Below are positions 18,810 to 27,547 of a stretch of 64,000 bases of DNA, piece by piece (positions within the stretch are counted from its first letter, which is position 1; every line of letters starts with the position of its first letter). Under the pieces are notes generated by a model. It saw only the letters and a program-made list of their open reading frames with translations. It was not told the DNA's origin and ran no database searches. This stretch comes from Paenibacillus oceani (lineage in GTDB: Bacteria > Bacillota > Bacilli > Paenibacillales > NBRC-103111): positions 50,583-114,582 of the forward strand of contig NZ_JACXJA010000032.1 of assembly GCF_014705615.1 (NCBI RefSeq), in the 5' to 3' direction. The position numbers and the translations under genes are program-made.

Positions 18810-19103
18810 ATGAAGATTAATGCAAACCAAGGGAACCTGATGATTGTGCAGGAAATTTACATAGGGACCTTTTTCGAAAACCTGGAATCCACCCTGGCCT
18901 TGATCTTGTTAGTTGTCATTTTTATTAAGCTGAGCGTGACCTACTATTGTGCGGTCTCCGGACTTTGTCAATTGTTTCGGGTGAATAATCGGACATGGAT
19001 TGCCCTTTCTCTAATTTTATTAATTTCCGGTCTCTCTCTGGGGTTCGACAACGTTTTGGAAAATATCACCTTTAACAAAAGATATTATCCTGAATTTCTA
19101 TAA
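18810..19103 (+). pseudogene. GerB-type spore germination permease, C-terminal remnant
   Basis: A 97-residue fragment. IYIGTFFENLESTLALILLV and VTYYCAVSGLCQLFRVNN resemble the last membrane helices and loops of GerB (APC-superfamily) germinant-receptor permeases, which run about 360 residues. Only the tail is present, with an N-terminal stub without a clear ribosome binding site, and no gerA or gerC partner lies next to it. I infer a degraded receptor locus, separate from the complete operon at 56.4-60.5 kb. It could instead be a small free-standing membrane protein, but the similarity is to an internal segment. Confidence 0.55.
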
Positions 19104-19369
19104 ATATGAGGGTAATGATTTAAAGTATCGACATTAGTAATCTCTGTATGGATAACCTCTTGCTCTTCCCCATTATGAAAAGCGATTGCTTCAGTTGTCT
19201 TTACCTTTTCTAAGTTTTAGAGAAACTTAACGTTGTAATAATGTAGTTTTGATGATTCCCAAATAAATAATGGACTTTCGACAAGTATCCCGGTTTATCT
19301 TGAATCATTGATACGTAGTTCCCCCCCACTTCCTAATGAAAGTATATTTTATCCAATGGATTTGTCTGA
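19104..19369 (-). other. AT-rich interval with possible decayed coding sequence
   Basis: On the minus strand two short frames read like parts of one protein: NYVSMIQDKPGYLSKVHYLF (about 19310-19250) and, after a shift, TTEAIAFHNGEEQEVIHTEI (about 19200-19130). No start, family or ribosome binding site is visible. It may be a broken gene belonging to the AT-rich patch. Confidence 0.3.
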
Positions 19370-19732
19370 TCATTTATCTTGTTTCGACTTTACCTTCACC
19401 GTAAAAATACTGAGAACAATCGTAAGTAACACGTATGTCCAGAACCCATGAATCTCAAAACCGCTAAGGTATTTATCAAGCAGCCAGAGTTTTATTGGCG
19501 TCAGTACTATTGAGGCGAGAATTAATGCCGGTGTTGTTAGGCAGCCAACCCCCACCACTATCAGCATCACTGACAACGCCATGGCCAAACTGAACAAAAA
19601 ACGAATCGCAAACATTAGAACAGATGCAATTACTAAAGTCTTAACATCCGCAACGGATAGATACTCATTAAAATACTGATTGCCTACCCAGAACACAATA
19701 AGTGTAACAAGTAAATTTAAAATATTCCTCAT
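19370..19732 (-). CDS. Small hypothetical membrane protein with four helices
   Basis: 120 residues, almost entirely hydrophobic in four segments (LLVTLIVFWVGNQYF, TLVIASVLMFAIRFLFSLA, LIVVGVGCLTTPALILASIV, FWTYVLLTIVLSIF) with a basic tail KVKSKQDK. The size and arrangement resemble phage-holin-like or DUF four-helix proteins, but no motif decides. GGGAGGAATTC gives it a strong ribosome binding site. It is 18 bases after the 49-codon ORF on the same strand, so they form a small operon. Base composition is clearly more AT-rich than the flanking metabolic genes. Confidence 0.65.
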   Translation of the reverse strand: MRNILNLLVTLIVFWVGNQYFNEYLSVADVKTLVIASVLMFAIRFLFSLAMALSVMLIVVGVGCLTTPALILASIVLTPIKLWLLDKYLSGFEIHGFWTYVLLTIVLSIFTVKVKSKQDK

Positions 19733-19750
19733 GAATTCCTCCCAATAAAG

Positions 19751-19900
19751 TTACCTTTTCATTTCGTATTCCTCTAATACTTTCAAATCCTTGTCTTCAA
19801 TATTCCATTCGTCACCCTCTGGTGATGGAATATTCCAAAGCTTCATTAACGTTACTGACAGTGATATGAATAAAATTAACTTCCTGTACAATCGAGTCAT
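19751..19900 (-). CDS. 49-codon small ORF with N-terminal hydrophobic segment
   Basis: The peptide begins MTRLYRKLILFISLSVTL and ends in a charged tail (LKVLEEYEMKR), as in a small membrane-anchored or exported peptide. It sits directly upstream of the four-helix protein. GGGAGG is about 25 bases before this ATG but 9 bases before another ATG that opens a four-codon frame ending in TAG just before it. A leader with re-initiation is possible. I do not recognise a family. Confidence 0.45.
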   Translation of the reverse strand: MTRLYRKLILFISLSVTLMKLWNIPSPEGDEWNIEDKDLKVLEEYEMKR

Positions 19901-19998
19901 CCTAAATCTGATTCATGAATGAAATCCTCCCATCTTCGTACTAAGATCAGTTGCCGAGCAAAAAATTTTTGTTTCTTCAAACGTTTAAGCCATTCCTA

Positions 19999-20199
19999 TC
20001 AGGTTCCTAGTTTACGCATTTCAATTATTTTACAATAGAAACCCGATTTAAAATACAGATAAATTACCGTCGATTCCAAGATAACGACTATTAGGGAAAC
20101 AAAGACGGCCGTTCCTGCCCTGCGATCTCGGATTAGCCTGGATGCCGCTTCGGCCGAAAAACCAAAAGAAAACGACAGGGTCGGATAAGTAACACTCAT
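19999..20199 (-). CDS. Hypothetical 66-residue ORF with one membrane helix
   Basis: One hydrophobic stretch (AGTAVFVSLIVVILESTVIY) followed by a short basic end. GGGAG lies 15 bases before the ATG, too far for a strong site. No family recognised. It may be a remnant rather than a gene; it shares the AT-rich character of the patch around 18.8-20.2 kb. Confidence 0.3.
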   Translation of the reverse strand: MSVTYPTLSFSFGFSAEAASRLIRDRRAGTAVFVSLIVVILESTVIYLYFKSGFYCKIIEMRKLGT

Positions 20200-20338
20200 C
20201 CAACTCTGCCGTTGCTCCCGGCACGACGTGCCCGTCTACGTGAACTAGCTCCGAATGAACTTAAAATTGGACGTTCAACCGCTCACTCGTACGTCGGTTC
20301 CATTCCCTGCGCTGATGCCGTTCGCTGCATTCCGTATC

Positions 20339-21112
20339 CTACAGATCGGCGGTCATGCCTCCGTCCGCCACCAGCACGGCTCCGGTCATGAACGAATTGT
20401 CCGGACTTGCCGCGAACAGAACGACCGAAGCGATCTCTTTCGGCTGTCCGACCCGGCCGATCGGCTGCGCCTCGTTCCACTGCCGCATGATGTCTTCGCG
20501 CGGAGTGTCCAGGCGGCTCACGCTTGCTTCCAGCATCGGGGTCCATACGGCGCCGGGCAATACGGCGTTGACGCGTATGTTCGTTTTCGCATAGTCTAGC
20601 GCAACTGCTTTCGTCAGCGCTACGATCCCCGCTTTGGACGCGGCATAAGCCGAGTAGCCTTCCAACGTGGCCAGGGCGTGCACCGAGCTGACGTTTACGA
20701 TCGTTCCGCCTCCGGTCTTCAGCATGAAAGGAATCACTTCCCGGCACATTAGAAAGACAGAGGTCAGATTGCTCGTCATCACCTCGTTCCACTGGGCAAG
20801 CGACAGATCGGTCAGCCGCGCTTGCGGACAGACAGCGGCATTGTTGACCAGCACGTCGATCCGGCTGTAAGCCTCCAGCGTATCGCCGACCATTTTCCGT
20901 ACATCGGCTTCGGAAGATACGTCTGCCGCTAGGGCCATCGCCCGGCCCCCGGCTGTCCGTATCTGTGCGGCGACCCGCTCGGCTTTGGCGCCGTCCAGGT
21001 CTGCGACGATAACCGCCGCACCGCCGCTGGCAAACCGGGCCGACACGGCTTCCCCGATTCCGCCGCCCCCGCCCGTTACGATTACGACTTTGCCCGACCA
21101 CGGTAACTTCAT
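20339..21112 (-). CDS. SDR-family NAD(P)-dependent oxidoreductase
   Basis: 257 residues from ATG 21112, preceded by GGAGGAAGACGG. The nucleotide-binding TGGGGGIG motif is near the N terminus, then NNAAV, NVSS (catalytic Ser) and YAASK (catalytic Tyr and Lys) in the classical order, ending with the VADGGM tail. It would oxidise or reduce a hydroxyl/keto group of a sugar acid or polyol. It is the last gene after the enolase-superfamily dehydratase and the zinc dehydrogenase, and the start lies about 50 bases after the stop of the latter, so the three are probably one operon. Confidence 0.93.
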   Translation of the reverse strand: MKLPWSGKVVIVTGGGGGIGEAVSARFASGGAAVIVADLDGAKAERVAAQIRTAGGRAMALAADVSSEADVRKMVGDTLEAYSRIDVLVNNAAVCPQARLTDLSLAQWNEVMTSNLTSVFLMCREVIPFMLKTGGGTIVNVSSVHALATLEGYSAYAASKAGIVALTKAVALDYAKTNIRVNAVLPGAVWTPMLEASVSRLDTPREDIMRQWNEAQPIGRVGQPKEIASVVLFAASPDNSFMTGAVLVADGGMTADL

Positions 21113-21164
21113 CCCGTCTTCCTCCATCCTCGGCGCATTGTACCTCCACAGAACATCCAGGCGG

Positions 21165-22217
21165 TTACCGGCTCTCGACCTGCAGCAAATATTTGGCGAT
21201 CTTCCCCGGTCCACCGATCAGCCTCTCAAAGCATTCCGCCCCGTTCTCAAGCGGTCTCGTCACCGTCCATGGCGACAAATTCACTTTGCCTTGACCGATC
21301 CAGGCCAGAGCGGCGGCGAAATCTTCAGCCGAATAGGCGAACGCTCCGATCGTCATGATTTCTTCCCGGATCATGTCGTTGATCGGCAGCACGCTGTCTG
21401 GCTCGTGCAGACCGGTGAAGACGACCCGGCCGTCCCTCCGGACAGCCTTGACGCACGCCTGCCGGGTGACACCCGCTCCCACCGCATCAATGGCCGCATC
21501 GAAGCCGCTCCCCAGCTGCGGTCCGAGCTGTTCAAGCTCCGTTACGCCGATCCCGCCCAGTTCCCGGGCGATTTCCAGCCGCGCTTCGTTCCGGTCGACG
21601 ATCACGACATCGCCCGCGCCGAATACGTGTGCAGCCTGCATAGCCAGCAAGCCGATCGGACCGGCACCGTAGATGATCAGCCGATCGGACGGGTGCAGCG
21701 CAAGCAGCCGGACGATATGCACCGCGCAGGCGAACGGCTCGGTATAGGCGGCTTCCCCGAAGGAGACGGCATCCGGCAGCAGATAGACGTTGCTGCCCGG
21801 TACCGCCACGAATTCGGCGAAAGCGCCGGGCCGATGCGCGCCGAGCAGACTGCGATCCGCGCACAGCTGGGAGCGGCCGCTCGCGCAGTACGAGCATTCG
21901 CCGCAAGTTACGAGCGGATTGACGGTTACGCGGTCGCCCGCCCGAAATAACGACTCCCCGGGTGTGCACCGCTCGATGACACCCGCGAATTCGTGCCCCA
22001 TAATGAGCGGCGGCTTGCGCAGCGAGTTGTGCCCGAGATAACCGCTCAATTCGGAGCCGCATATGCCCGCCAGCGCCACACGGACGAGCACTTCGCCGTC
22101 CTGCAGCCCGGGAAGCGGCACGTCCCGGATATTCAGCAGCTTCGGCCCTTCGTACACAAGCGCTTTCATGGTCGGCGGCGTTTGCGTATGCAGCTTCCGG
22201 TTGTCCGCCGTCGTCAT
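21165..22217 (-). CDS. Zinc-dependent sugar/polyol dehydrogenase (MDR family)
   Basis: 350 residues of the medium-chain dehydrogenase family. Catalytic zinc region GICGSELSGYLGHN and MGHEFAGVIE, four-Cys structural zinc loop CGECSYCASGRSQLC, Rossmann motif IYGAGPIGLLAMQ. It resembles galactitol-1-phosphate or L-threonine/sorbitol type dehydrogenases. The ATG overlaps the stop of the upstream dehydratase gene by four bases (ATGA), so translation is coupled and that start is preferred over the Met at residue 17. The substrate is likely a hydroxy sugar acid or polyol made or used next to the dehydratase step (inference). Confidence 0.92.
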   Translation of the reverse strand: MTTADNRKLHTQTPPTMKALVYEGPKLLNIRDVPLPGLQDGEVLVRVALAGICGSELSGYLGHNSLRKPPLIMGHEFAGVIERCTPGESLFRAGDRVTVNPLVTCGECSYCASGRSQLCADRSLLGAHRPGAFAEFVAVPGSNVYLLPDAVSFGEAAYTEPFACAVHIVRLLALHPSDRLIIYGAGPIGLLAMQAAHVFGAGDVVIVDRNEARLEIARELGGIGVTELEQLGPQLGSGFDAAIDAVGAGVTRQACVKAVRRDGRVVFTGLHEPDSVLPINDMIREEIMTIGAFAYSAEDFAAALAWIGQGKVNLSPWTVTRPLENGAECFERLIGGPGKIAKYLLQVESR

Positions 22218-23362
22218 GTTACCGACTCCCTTCTCTCCCAGCCTTGACGGAACAGCGGTAGCCAGTTGCCGACCTTATAAGGATGCTTGCCGACTTCCTC
22301 CATATTCAGCGTGACCCCGAGGCCCGGTCCTTCCGGCGGCTGCAAATACCCATTCTCCACCTTCAGGGCAGGCGTCAGTACGTGCTCTTCCCAAGGCTCG
22401 TTGAATTCGTCGAAGATTTCGTGCAAATAAAAGTTCGGCGTCGCCATATTCAGATGGCTGCAGACGACCGAGCATACCGGCCCTTGCGCGCTATGCGGCG
22501 CGATCACTCCGTTATGGGCGTGCACCATACCGGCGATCTGCTTCGATGCCGAGATCCCGAGAAATTGCGGCTCCAGTTGGACGATATGCACCGCGTCGTG
22601 CTTCAATAGCTCGGCGAACTGTTCCCGGCAGTAGTAATCTTCCCCGCAGGCGATCGGCACCGGACTGCGCTTGGCTACCTCGACCATCGAGGAGATTCGG
22701 TGCGGCGGTGTCGGCGCCTCGAACCAGGTCGGCTTGTACGGCAGCATCGCTTCCGCGAACTGCAGCGCCGTATGGACCGAGAAGCGGTTATGCCCTTCGA
22801 TTAAAATGTCGATAAAAGGTCCGACCGCCTCGCGAACGGCTGCGATATTTTCAAGCGCCAGCTCGAAATCTTGTCGCTCCACCGTCCGCCAGGCCGCTCC
22901 GAACGGGTCGAACTTCAGCGCTGTATATCCTTTGGCGACGACCAGCTTTGCTTTTTCATGAAAGCTCTCGGGCGTTCCCGGGCCACGGTACCAGCCGTTC
23001 GCATAACAGCGCAGCTTATCGTGGCATCGTCCTCCCAGCAGCTTGTACAGAGGCTGGCCCAGCGCCTTGCCCATAATGTCCCAGCACGCCGTCTCGATGG
23101 CGGCCAGCGCCGACCCTTGAATCTGCCCGCCGTCCGAATATACGTCGCGGAACAGCTTCAGGCTGATCGCTTCCACATCGAACGGACTCATCCCGACGAC
23201 GAGATGCTTTAATTCGTGAACCGCCGCTTCGACCGTCTTGGCGAAGCCGTTCAGCGTGCCTTCTCCCAGACCCGTTATGCCTTCATCCGTATCGACGAGC
23301 AAGAACAGCCAGTTTTTCCACGGATTTCCCAGTATAGCTGTACGAATTCCGGTTATTTTCAT
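22214..23362 (-). CDS. Mandelate racemase/enolase-superfamily sugar-acid dehydratase
   Basis: 382 residues. N-terminal capping domain to about 120, then the barrel. Metal ligands and bases are visible: LKFDPFG (Lys), DILIEGHNRF (acid plus His), WFEAPTPP (Glu), ACGEDYY (Glu) and APHSAQGP (His). The arrangement with His pairs is closest to the D-galactonate dehydratase group, in which the enzyme removes water from an aldonic acid to give a 2-keto-3-deoxy acid. The exact substrate cannot be set from sequence. First gene of the operon, with a GntR gene immediately upstream. Confidence 0.9.
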   Translation of the reverse strand: MKITGIRTAILGNPWKNWLFLLVDTDEGITGLGEGTLNGFAKTVEAAVHELKHLVVGMSPFDVEAISLKLFRDVYSDGGQIQGSALAAIETACWDIMGKALGQPLYKLLGGRCHDKLRCYANGWYRGPGTPESFHEKAKLVVAKGYTALKFDPFGAAWRTVERQDFELALENIAAVREAVGPFIDILIEGHNRFSVHTALQFAEAMLPYKPTWFEAPTPPHRISSMVEVAKRSPVPIACGEDYYCREQFAELLKHDAVHIVQLEPQFLGISASKQIAGMVHAHNGVIAPHSAQGPVCSVVCSHLNMATPNFYLHEIFDEFNEPWEEHVLTPALKVENGYLQPPEGPGLGVTLNMEEVGKHPYKVGNWLPLFRQGWERRESVT

Positions 23363-23444
23363 TCCCGTACGCCCTCCCGCATGAGTGAATTACGTCCGTC
23401 TCAACCGTATCACAGCATTTGGAAAACGCACAATATGCATAACT

Positions 23445-23452
23445 TGTATACA
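23445..23452. promoter_or_regulatory. Palindrome TGTATACA, candidate GntR operator
   Basis: A perfect 8-base palindrome in the context AACTTGTATACATCA, 83 bases upstream of the dehydratase start and touching the stop of the GntR gene. TTGTATACAA-like palindromes are typical FCD-type GntR sites, so this may be the control point between the regulator and the operon. Confidence 0.45.
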
Positions 23453-24094
23453 TCAGAGCATAATCGTTTTCACATATTCGATATGCCGTTCGACCAGCCG
23501 TTCCGTCAGGTGCGGATCGGTGCCGGCCAGCGCTTCGCGGATTTGCCGGTGCTCCTTGATACTCCCCCACAATCTCTCTTTATTTTTGACGAACGTCGTT
23601 CGCACCGCCATTAAGAACTTGTCCTGAATGCGCGCCATAGTTTCCGTATACTCCATATTGTCAAGCCCTGAGACGATGCGCTCGTGAAAATCCCGGTCCA
23701 GCCGGACGTAAGCCGCAATATCGCCCGCTTGAATCATCCTTTCCTGCCGCTTCAAATTATCGTCCAGCTCGTCGAAAAAAGTCCGGTCCATTCTGCCGGT
23801 CAGCTTTCTGGCCGCGTAGGTCTCCAACACGAGCCGGAGCTCGTAAAGGTCCAGTATGTTTTTCAGCGAGATTTCCTGCACGATCGCCCCTTGATTCGGC
23901 GACTGCTTCACGAGCCCCATCATCTCGAGCCGATCCAACGCCGCACGAATCGGCGTATTGCTCATCTGCAGCAGATCCTTCAGCATTCGTTCCGGTATAA
24001 ACGTCCCGCCCGGCCATTCCCCGCTGACGATGCGTTCGCGGATCGTCTCGAAAGCCCGTTCCTTCAACGTTTGTTGCGCTTGCTGAATCGGCAT
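23453..24094 (-). CDS. GntR-family regulator, FCD (FadR) subfamily
   Basis: 213 residues. Winged helix at 8-75 (AFETIRERIVSGEWPGGTFI, LLQMSNTPIRAALDRLEMMGLV), then the all-helical FCD ligand domain (ELRLVLETYAARKL, LDRDFHERIVSG with likely metal ligands Asp and His, and HRQIREALAGTDPHLTERLVERHI). FCD regulators usually bind sugar acids or other carboxylates and repress the adjacent catabolic operon. The gene directly precedes the dehydratase-dehydrogenase-SDR operon on the same strand. GAGGAAACG precedes the ATG. Confidence 0.92.
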   Translation of the reverse strand: MPIQQAQQTLKERAFETIRERIVSGEWPGGTFIPERMLKDLLQMSNTPIRAALDRLEMMGLVKQSPNQGAIVQEISLKNILDLYELRLVLETYAARKLTGRMDRTFFDELDDNLKRQERMIQAGDIAAYVRLDRDFHERIVSGLDNMEYTETMARIQDKFLMAVRTTFVKNKERLWGSIKEHRQIREALAGTDPHLTERLVERHIEYVKTIML

Positions 24095-24173
24095 TCCGTT
24101 TCCTCCTGTACGTCCGGTTACCTTATGATGGTATAATGAATCCGAATCGCGTACAAGAGGGGGTGGCCGACAG

Positions 24174-24794
24174 ATGAAATCGCTGTCGCTCCGAGAAACC
24201 GCTTACGAAACCATACTCGAATGGATCGTCTCCGGCCGGCTCCCGGAAGGCTCCGTCACTTCCGAGATCGCGCTGACCGGTGTGCTCGACATGAGCCGGA
24301 CGCCGGTTCGGGCAGCGCTGCAGCAGTTGGAAACCGAAGGATACGTCCGCATTGCGCCCAAGCATGGGGTCCATATCGTTCCGTCCTCCGCCTGGCGGGT
24401 CGGCGACCTGCTGGAGACGTGGATCGCGCTCATACAGTTCGTATACGGGCTGCACCATAGATCGAGGAAGGCGGAGTTCGCCGAAGCCGCCTCGTTCTTG
24501 CTGCGGACGCTCGAGGAAGATACGCCGGGAACGCCTGATGCCATCAACCGCTTGGAGGGGGACATATGGCGGCAGTGGGTGGCGCTCGGTCAAAATCGGG
24601 AAATGATACGTTTGCACGATATGACAGCAGCCAAACTTCGCTGGCACCGCAACGACCGGCGATGGAGAGCGCCCCATCGGACGGAAACGGAACCGTGTCT
24701 CCGCAATCTGCTTAGAGCCGTCATCTCCTCGCCTGAGGACAGCGGTCCGGATTTTTTCGCTTATTTGCATATTCTGAAAAAAACATGGCACTGA
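24174..24794 (+). CDS. GntR-family regulator, divergent from the FCD regulator
   Basis: 206 residues. The winged helix occupies 5-70 (AYETILEWIVSGRLPEGSV, VLDMSRTPVRAALQQLETEGYV). The C-terminal part is helical and FCD-like but poorly conserved: the metal-binding Asp/His pattern is not clear. GAGGGGGTGGCCGACAG precedes the ATG. It is transcribed divergently from the other GntR gene with an 80-base gap. The lack of clear ligand residues may mean drift or a different effector class. Confidence 0.82.
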   Translation: MKSLSLRETAYETILEWIVSGRLPEGSVTSEIALTGVLDMSRTPVRAALQQLETEGYVRIAPKHGVHIVPSSAWRVGDLLETWIALIQFVYGLHHRSRKAEFAEAASFLLRTLEEDTPGTPDAINRLEGDIWRQWVALGQNREMIRLHDMTAAKLRWHRNDRRWRAPHRTETEPCLRNLLRAVISSPEDSGPDFFAYLHILKKTWH

Positions 24795-25046
24795 CGCTGC
24801 GAACAACAGATGAAACATTGACTCGGCAGCTTACAGGAAAACGCTAGGTCGTCCCGGCTCTTATCTGCGGCAACGGAACACAAAAAACAGTCGTTATTAA
24901 GTACACACACCAAACAACGTCTGTATTTATTGCCGCCAAGGCGGCAGGCGACGATTGAGTTCATCCGTTCTTCCATCTCCGCCAGCCGCCGATAACTGCT
25001 TCTTGATTTGTCCGAATCAAGTTTCAGATATATAGGCTCGCGGCTT

Positions 25047-25838
25047 TTATACAACATGCAGTGTCTGGAGACCAATCTTATGCAGGTAGATCAGCCGTGT
25101 CTCCACCTCTTCAATGATTTCACTACATCTTTCCCGTTCAAAAATATCCAGAGATAGAGGCAAATTTTTAATGAACAGAAGCAGGTCCGGGATTGGTAAT
25201 CTCGAAACCTCCGAAACGGATCGTCCGCCAATGGTTATCGAAATACGCTCGGAGCTCGTTTCGCTTCCGCTACACATCGGGCATGGTTCTTGCCGGGAGA
25301 AAAAACGGATGGCTCTCAGATTCCCTCTGCTGATCGTGCCTGCATCACGCATGTATCGCAAGTCGTGAACACATCCGCGATAAAATCCTTTTAACTGCTT
25401 CTTATTGTGAACATACGGAACGGGTTCTTTTTCGTATCCGTAAAGCAGTATATCGGTAAAACGGTTATCCTGGCCGGCGAGCGGCTTCCCAAAGTCCATC
25501 CCAAGCATCTTGGCCAATTGTTTGATCATGACAACAGGACCGCAATTCGTACCCGCCCATAACAGCACGGCTCCATGCTTCAGTGACAGTTCGGTTGCGA
25601 TCATACGGCTTGGATCGATTTCCCCAATGACGGCTCCTGTCCCGTCGCAAGTAAGGCAAGCCACATGCCTGCCGCTTTCTGAAGGATCCTGAAAGGGACT
25701 AGCCCCGCCAGGTAACCGGCTCTTCCCGATCTCTGCATAAAGCAATCTCATATACTCCAATACTTCCGTTATTGTACCGATCAAGGCACCAGGTCTTTTT
25801 AAGTTAAATCTTTTCATGGGGAACAGCGTACGATCCAA
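25047..25838 (-). pseudogene. UvrA-like ATPase remnant
   Basis: The 263-residue frame corresponds to an internal stretch of UvrA-type excision-repair or drug-resistance ABC proteins: RPGALIGTITEVLEYMRLLY, a Cys pair CLTCDGTG, another at CPMCSGSE, ISITIGGRSVSEVSRLPI, and RLIYLHKIGL. The sequence diverges immediately after HKIGL, exactly where the Q-loop/ABC signature (LSGGE) should follow, and the Walker A region is missing at the N side. UvrA proteins run about 750-950 residues, so this is a truncated, non-functional piece. What lies beyond 25047 is not UvrA-like. Confidence 0.75.
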
Positions 25839-25910
25839 ATGGATAACCCCTTTCAGGATTGCTTTTCAAGGATTATTACTAGGTTACATATTCCCGGTTA
25901 AATAAGTTCG

Positions 25911-26279
25911 TCAAACTTTGATCGTCTTCCACTTCCCCCGCCTGAAACGCACTGCAAACAAACTTGACCGAAAGCGAAGGATCGTCTCGGACACTACCGT
26001 GAACACGATCGTCATTGGCAGCATGATGAGTAAGTTCAGGTTAAAGGAGACTTGCCCCCCCCGGTTCGCTTCGTCGGAATAACCGCCGCCTATAGCCCGG
26101 GAAACAATAACTGTCGCTCCGACGTTCAAGGTTACAAACAACGCCAGAGCGAAGACTACGGGCTGGTTGGTCAAAGCAACCGCAGCGACGGCGTCCGGAC
26201 TGACTCGGCTTACCATGATCATATTAAGCATGCCGATTTGGGTTGAGCAATACCATTTCTGTAAACGCCGGCCAAGCAA
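25911..26279 (-). pseudogene. MATE-family multidrug exporter, N-terminal remnant
   Basis: A fragment containing GMLNMIMVSRVSPDAVAAVA, ALFVTLNVGATVIVSRAIGG and SFNLNLLIMLPMTIVFTVVS, which are the first helices of MATE/NorM-type transporters (normally about 450 residues). The frame ends after SETILRF in an unrelated tail (SSLFAVRFRRGKW), so about three quarters of the protein is gone. The frame also stays open upstream for some 16 codons without a typical MATE N terminus. It sits between the UvrA remnant and an intact two-component system. Confidence 0.7.
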
Positions 26280-26434
26280 GGTCCCTAATCCTTCTTCCCG
26301 TTTCCTTTTTTCGGAATGGACAACTCTGTATCTTTTCCAAGTTCCGATTGTGATTCGGTGTGCGTTTTATCCACTCTCCCCGAAACCGGTTGGGCTCATG
26401 CCGGATCGTGAAGATCCGGTTGCTCCCGCGAACT

Positions 26435-27547
26435 TTAATGAGGCTCGCCGACTGAAGGGAACTCGAGACAGAACGAATAATATCCGTTCCGGTGGTACAA
26501 ATATATGCGGCCCCCGTGTAACTCCATAATGGTCCGGTTGATCGATAATCCGAGCCCCGCCCCTGCAGCGATGCCGCTGTTGGTTCTCGACGGCTCTGCT
26601 TTATAGAAGCGGTCGAAAAGCAGTTCTTCCTGCTCGGCCGTTATCGGATCCCCCCAATTGTCCACAGCAATGATTATCCGATCTTCGCGTTGTGTCAACC
26701 GGGTTATGATTTCACCGGGTTTGATTGAGAACTTTAAAGCGTTCATAAGCAAATTATCGACAGCTCGTACCAGCATCTTCGCATCTACATGGGCCATCGC
26801 GATGTCGATCGCTTTTTCAAGCTTCACCTTTAACCCGTGCTCGCCTGCAATCGGCTCGAACTCGGTTACGACCTGTTCGATCAGCGCCCCCAGATCGATC
26901 ACCGATATTTGGGGCATCAGGCCGCCGCTCGTAAACCGTGTGTATTCGAACAAATCATCAATCAGCTTTTTAAGCTGCTGCGATTTGTTAAGCGCGTTCC
27001 GTATATACCGTTTATGCTCGGACAGATCGCCGTAATCGTCCTGATGCAGTAAATTCAAATAGCCGATCACGCTCGTAAGCGGTGTCCGCAAATCATGCGA
27101 GACGTTTGTAATAAGCTCCATTTTCGATTCCTCAAGCTTGCGCTGCTTAGCGATCGTTTCCTGCAATTGCTCAGCCATATAGTTGATGTTGCGTGCCACG
27201 ATACCGAGTTCATCCTGCCTCGACTCAGGCATACGGAAATCGAGATCGCCGTTGGCGATCGACATTAATCCGTCGGCCAACGTGCGCATATTATGTACGA
27301 TGCTGCGCATGAACATGAAAAATAAAAATAAAAAGCTGCAAACGAAAAACGCCAGAAACAATAAATCCCCAACTGTCTCCGATAAAAATGACATATAGTA
27401 TCCGATTACCGAAGTGACCCGGGTTAAATACGTTTGAATAGCCGCAGTAATTACCACCGTCAACGCAAAGCTGAGCAGAATCGCCCCGAACATTTTCAAG
27501 CGTATGCTTCTTCTCCAACTGAGGGCCGACAGCCACCTGCTACTCAA
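26435..27547 (-). CDS. Sensor histidine kinase (VanS/PhoR type)
   Basis: About 370 residues. Two membrane helices (LKMFGAILLSFALTVVITAA, LLFLAFFVCSFLFLFFMFM) around a very short extracellular loop, HAMP, then NVSHDLRTPLTSVIGYL with the phosphoacceptor His, N box DNLLMNALKFSI, and G box AGLGLSINRTIMELHGG. The loop is too small for a ligand-binding domain, so this intramembrane-type sensor probably detects envelope stress or works with a transporter. I chose TTG at 27547, just before the regulator stop and after GGGAGTGGGG; an ATG at 27592 further inside the regulator gene is the alternative. The coding regions overlap. Confidence 0.9.
   Translation of the reverse strand: MSSRWLSALSWRRSIRLKMFGAILLSFALTVVITAAIQTYLTRVTSVIGYYMSFLSETVGDLLFLAFFVCSFLFLFFMFMRSIVHNMRTLADGLMSIANGDLDFRMPESRQDELGIVARNINYMAEQLQETIAKQRKLEESKMELITNVSHDLRTPLTSVIGYLNLLHQDDYGDLSEHKRYIRNALNKSQQLKKLIDDLFEYTRFTSGGLMPQISVIDLGALIEQVVTEFEPIAGEHGLKVKLEKAIDIAMAHVDAKMLVRAVDNLLMNALKFSIKPGEIITRLTQREDRIIIAVDNWGDPITAEQEELLFDRFYKAEPSRTNSGIAAGAGLGLSINRTIMELHGGRIYLYHRNGYYSFCLEFPSVGEPH

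Noticed and set aside
20283..21149. Arginine-rich 288-codon frame over the SDR gene
   Set aside because: Same-strand shadow of the SDR coding sequence; the SDR frame has the full catalytic motif set.
24761..25075. Cys-rich 104-codon minus-strand frame after the UvrA remnant
   Set aside because: It overlaps the remnant's end, has no ribosome binding site and no family pattern; the Cys residues look like chance.
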